Part shown: piece by piece, positions 33,249 to 36,048 of the stretch
Position numbering within the stretch: position 1 is the first letter of the stretch
How the letters are laid out: every line of letters begins with the position of its first letter
Origin: Candidatus Omnitrophota bacterium
GTDB taxonomy: Bacteria > Omnitrophota > Gorgyraeia > Zapsychrales > Zapsychraceae
Assembly (NCBI GenBank): GCA_015233495.1
Contig: JADFXQ010000017.1
Coordinates: forward strand, 1-36,048
DNA length: 36,048 bases
Direction: 5' to 3'
Position numbers and translations under genes: made by a program
Notes under the pieces: generated by a model
The model's input: only the letters and a program-made list of their open reading frames with translations
Told to the model about the DNA's origin: nothing
Databases searched by the model: none

Positions 33249-33839
33249 ATGATTGCGATTGCGCACCGGATAAACACCCAAGCCGAATTAGCGCAAGTCC
33301 CGCCGACTTGCGGAGTAGAAGTTGATCTGCGCGACCATGGCGAGCGGATCATTTTGCAGCATGATCCGTTTAAAGACGGCGAGGATTTTGAAGAATATTT
33401 GCGGCATTACCGGCACGCTTTTCTGATTTTAAACATCAAAAGCGAGCGGATCGAGGCAAAAGCGCTGGAACTGGTCCGGCGATATGACGTAAAAGATTAT
33501 TTTTTCTTAGACAGTTCTTTCCCGATGATTTATCAAATGTCCTCTGCCGGGCAGCGGCACATTGCTTTGCGTTTTTCCGAATATGAAGGCTTGGACACTT
33601 TGGAAAAAATGCGCGGCCGGGTTGATTGGGCCTGGATCGATTGTTTCAACCGTTTGCCGCTGGGAAAAGCAGAATTTCAACGCTTAAAGGAATGGGGATA
33701 CAAAATTTGCCTGGTTTCCCCCGATCTCGTCGGCCGCCCGCAAGATATCCCGCCTTATCGCCAAGCCATAGACCAACAGATGCTGGTGTTTGACGCGATT
33801 TGCGTTAAAACACATAACATCGTTGCTTGGCAATCATAA
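33249..33839 (+). CDS. Short GDPD/PI-PLC-like phosphodiesterase-fold protein
   Basis: The 196-residue protein begins IAIAHRINTQAELAQVPPT, then GVEVDLRDHG, ILQHDPFKDGEDFEEYL and LILNIKSE. The H-R, E-x-D and H-D pattern matches the metal and catalytic sites of the glycerophosphodiester phosphodiesterase / PI-PLC TIM-barrel superfamily. It is shorter than usual (240 or more) and lacks the typical PENT segment. From memory, close relatives occur in capsule and LPS loci beside similar nucleotidyltransferases. A phosphodiester-cleaving or sugar-phosphate role in this cluster is inferred. It is the last gene of the run; a promoter for the next unit follows. Confidence 0.7.
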   Translation: MIAIAHRINTQAELAQVPPTCGVEVDLRDHGERIILQHDPFKDGEDFEEYLRHYRHAFLILNIKSERIEAKALELVRRYDVKDYFFLDSSFPMIYQMSSAGQRHIALRFSEYEGLDTLEKMRGRVDWAWIDCFNRLPLGKAEFQRLKEWGYKICLVSPDLVGRPQDIPPYRQAIDQQMLVFDAICVKTHNIVAWQS

Positions 33840-33872
33840 AGAAAACGCTTTCCGGAAACCCGCCTAACGGCC

Positions 33873-33900
33873 TTGTCTTACCCCGCATACAATATATACT
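33873..33900 (+). promoter_or_regulatory. Probable sigma-70 promoter upstream of the large secreted protein
   Basis: TTGTCT at 33873-33878 and TATACT at 33895-33900 are spaced by 16 bases; a TACAAT is also present at 33888-33893. The surrounding sequence becomes A/T-rich. It would start transcription about 50 bases before the ATG at 33957. Confidence 0.5.
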
Positions 33901-33922
33901 TATATTAAAGGTCTTAATTTTT

Positions 33923-33949
33923 AAAGGGGCGGTTTGGGGGCCGCTTTTT
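33923..33949 (+). terminator. Terminator-like hairpin in the leader of the large secreted protein gene
   Basis: AAAGGGGCGG (33923-33932) can pair with CCGCTTTTT (33941-33949) through nine pairs, three of them G-U, ending in a T-run. Because it lies between the probable promoter and the start codon, it could act as an attenuator. It could also mask the G-rich stretch that might serve as the ribosome-binding site. The G-U pairs make the stem moderate in strength. Confidence 0.35.
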
Positions 33950-33956
33950 GGTGTTT

Positions 33957-35654
33957 ATGATCAGGAAAAATAAAATTTTAGGATTGGTTTTGTCCTGCGG
34001 TCTGATTTTTCAGCAGTCCGGGTTTGCTCAGATGGCCGGGGCTTTGGATTTGCCGGGGTCAATCGCGGCGTTTCGCGCGACGCTGATTCAGGAAAATTTT
34101 CGGCCTTTGCATTTGCGATCCATGGAATATAACGGCGTTGACAATCATTTTCGGTTGCTCATCGACAAAGGCGATTTGAAAAATCCGTTGACTTCCGACG
34201 TGGAAAATACAACGAAAACGCTGCTCAATTATTTTTTTGTCGGTCTGACCCTGCCCAATAAATCCTTTTGGGTGAATTTAAAACCTGACGCGCCGGACCG
34301 CATCATCGACCCGTATCTGGCGCAGACCGACGTCGGGAAAATTGTCCTCGAATCCGATCTGCAACTGAAAAAAGACACCGCCAAATTTACCTCGCCGGAT
34401 ATGCCGGAAGGCAAGGAATATTGGAGCAAGCTGTACAAAAAAGCCGGGCAATTGTTTGGCGACCAGGATATCGCGATTCCGACCATGACTCGGCCGTGGA
34501 TTGTGCCGGGGGAAATCATTCTTCGAGAAACTCAATCCCCTGCCAATGCTTACATTTATAAAGCCACGCTCAAGGTTATGCTGGAGCAGGATTATCTTAA
34601 AGATTCCAACACCTACAATTTTATCGATCCGCGGCTTAAACAATTGAACGAATACGCGTCCCAGCTCCTGCGCGAATTGGTCATCCCCAAACTCACCAAA
34701 GCAGTCAACACGGCGCCGCGATACGCGGCTTTGCGGCAAGTCTATTATTCCCTGATTCTCGCCCAGTGGTTTAAATCCCGGTACGCCGGGCAAGCGGGGT
34801 TATATTCTTCCCGGATCGATTTGCGCGACTTAAACGGCCTCCTATCGCCGAACCCCTGGTCGCCGCAGACGTATTTTGAGCAGTATAAAAAATCATTTCA
34901 AAATGGGGAATACAACTTAGACCAGACCGTTGGCGAGGGAGAAGACCTGACCGTGCGCAATTACCTGAGCGGCGGGTGTGTTTTCGCAATTGCTTTTCCG
35001 CTGCCCAGCGCGAGCCCGGTCACGCGGGGCGCGGTGACTGTCTTGCCGGGCGCTGCCGCGGCTTTCCCGGCGAGCGGCAATAATATTTCCGTTTCGTTCG
35101 CGGATGGAGCGGTAAAAATATTGACCGTGGATTCGGTCGTCACTGATCAGCTCGCTCCGGTTGCTTTTGCGTTAGCGGCGCGGAATAGCCGTCCTTCGGA
35201 TAAGCGGGATACGTTGGCTCAGGGTTCGAGTCCGTTAACTGAGCCAGCTATTATTCAAGGAGAAACAATACCAGTCGTTTCCATTCTTTACCCCGCGTAC
35301 GTTCGGCATGATTTGGCGGTAAAAAGTTTGGTGAATCCGCAGGACCGGAATCTGGTTGGCGTCTACGGCGGATCCGGAGCGGACGTGACCAATTATCTTT
35401 TATCTACCAACGCGAGGGAAAGTTATTTTGTTTATTACGCGGAGTTCGGGGATGTTTCCCCTGCGGAGCTGCAAAAGGTCACGCAAAAATTCGCGGTGTC
35501 ATGGGAGTTTTCGCAACAATACCAGCAATGGAAATCAGTCAAGGGATTTGGGAATACCGGCGCGGTTTTTCCGGAAACTTTTGTGCAGGCCTTGGCTATG
35601 GAACTTGATGCTTTGAGGGAACGGTCAATAGATCCTTACCCCCTTGATTCATAA
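33957..35654 (+). CDS. Large secreted Omnitrophota-type protein, apparently truncated by a mobile element
   Basis: The product is 565 residues from ATG 33957; the track uses TTG 33948, and no clear Shine-Dalgarno decides between them. A signal peptide (MIRKNKILGLVLSCGLIFQQ, about 1-26) is followed by a domain with SFWVNLKPDAPDRIIDPYLA, IVPGEIILRE, LKVMLEQDYL, LRELVIPKLTKAVN and LRQVYYSLILAQWFK. From memory this matches N-terminal regions of very large uncharacterised proteins repeated in Omnitrophota genomes, where a YFSGG segment corresponds to YLSGG here. No function is known. The last 18-20 residues are antisense to the transposase 3' end, so the natural C-terminus is probably lost. Confidence 0.7.
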   Translation: MIRKNKILGLVLSCGLIFQQSGFAQMAGALDLPGSIAAFRATLIQENFRPLHLRSMEYNGVDNHFRLLIDKGDLKNPLTSDVENTTKTLLNYFFVGLTLPNKSFWVNLKPDAPDRIIDPYLAQTDVGKIVLESDLQLKKDTAKFTSPDMPEGKEYWSKLYKKAGQLFGDQDIAIPTMTRPWIVPGEIILRETQSPANAYIYKATLKVMLEQDYLKDSNTYNFIDPRLKQLNEYASQLLRELVIPKLTKAVNTAPRYAALRQVYYSLILAQWFKSRYAGQAGLYSSRIDLRDLNGLLSPNPWSPQTYFEQYKKSFQNGEYNLDQTVGEGEDLTVRNYLSGGCVFAIAFPLPSASPVTRGAVTVLPGAAAAFPASGNNISVSFADGAVKILTVDSVVTDQLAPVAFALAARNSRPSDKRDTLAQGSSPLTEPAIIQGETIPVVSILYPAYVRHDLAVKSLVNPQDRNLVGVYGGSGADVTNYLLSTNARESYFVYYAEFGDVSPAELQKVTQKFAVSWEFSQQYQQWKSVKGFGNTGAVFPETFVQALAMELDALRERSIDPYPLDS

Positions 35655-36048
35655 GAACATGCTTCATGCGAAGCAATTTATCGAGATCAACAGGTGGTAC
35701 CAAGAGCAGTTGTTGATTTAAGTCAGGTTTCTTTTCAAGAGCGAGTTGCAATGGGGTTTTGTGTTCTTTGTAAGAGTTTGGTCTTTTAAGATTAAAGAAG
35801 AGTTGGTACGCCGTTGCTTTTGCAAAGAAGTCATCGCGGTTTTCAAAATGTTCGATTTCCAGGAATTCAGCTTCGATCAGATTATGAATCGTCTCAACAT
35901 CAGATTGCATCCTGTGAGCGCCCGGAAAGATTGTGTTATGGATTTGTCCGGGAATCGACTCGATGCGACGGGTATAGGCGGAAGATTTTTTAGCGTTCCA
36001 AGAACCTATATATTCGCTTCCATTGTCCGTCTGGCGGATAATGACAGG
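35596..36048 (-). mobile_element. Integrase-type (rve/DDE) transposase, 3' part; 5' end beyond the window
   Basis: Reading the minus strand from the right edge gives 150 residues without a stop, 46 more than the track ORF. It begins IIRQTDNGSEYIGSW, the second DDE-site aspartate with the typical DNGSE motif. Later QSDVETIHNLIEAEF carries the third acidic residue, and FENRDDFFAKATAYQLFFNL, then NSYKEHKTPLQL, are typical of IS481/IS3-like integrase cores. The N-terminal part lies outside. It converges on the large secreted protein gene and overlaps its last codons by 59 bases, so the IS end must lie within that gene. A 16-base piece of its 3' end recurs at 98-113. Confidence 0.85.

Noticed and set aside
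34278-34793. 171-residue minus-strand ORF
   Set aside because: Antisense shadow of the large secreted protein gene; no motif.
1-36048. CRISPR array, rRNA genes, integron or known anti-phage system
   Set aside because: No regularly spaced repeats, rRNA sequence or defence-protein motifs were seen on either strand.

Overview
The window looks like chromosome from a Gram-negative, uncultivated bacterium, most probably Candidatus Omnitrophota (former OP3). It carries outer-membrane assembly genes (bamA, ompH) and a lipid A block (lpxD, an lpxC-fabZ fusion, lpxA, lpxI). The last large gene resembles, from memory, long secreted proteins that recur in Omnitrophota assemblies. A SpoVG with a zinc-ribbon insert and a tiny basic mS38-like ribosomal protein also point to an unusual lineage. 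Placement is inference; no marker tree could be run.

Layout. (1) 1-490: tail of an unidentified gene, then decayed DNA with a class II photolyase-like relic and a stretch matching the transposase end at the far side of the window, then a strong promoter for hisG. (2) 500-11000: housekeeping block of hisG, an mS38-like mini-gene, a TPR protein, ispE, spoVG, tRNA-Gln, glmU-prs-rplY-pth and rpsF-ssb-rpsR-rplI-dnaB. Three families of small inverted repeats sit in its gaps. (3) 10976-14084: a consensus promoter, bamA, ompH and a terminator. (4) 14197-18278: lipid A genes lpxD, lpxC/fabZ, lpxA and lpxI. (5) 18278-24532: three large polytopic membrane proteins of GT-C/YfhO type. (6) 24572-33839: a sugar- or polyol-phosphate cluster with two zinc MDR dehydrogenases, a ribulose-phosphate-epimerase-like protein, a tetrulose/ketose-phosphate isomerase-like TIM barrel, two tandem nucleotidyltransferases, a GT2-GtrA fusion, a fourth GT-C-like protein and a short GDPD-like protein. 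(7) 33840-36048: a promoter, the large secreted Omnitrophota-type protein and, convergent with it, the 3' part of an integrase-type transposase that appears to truncate it.

How they work together. GlmU makes UDP-GlcNAc. LpxA, LpxC, LpxD and LpxI turn it into lipid X, with FabZ supplying the acyl-chain dehydratase step, while BamA and OmpH assemble outer-membrane proteins. The membrane glycosyltransferases and the sugar cluster most plausibly make and decorate a surface glycan or polyol-phosphate polymer. Nearly all genes are on the + strand with short gaps or 1-19 base overlaps, so translational coupling is likely. The candidate for something undescribed is region 6: enzyme families suited to making, activating, transferring and possibly cleaving a polyol- or ketose-phosphate unit, with no recognisable named pathway.
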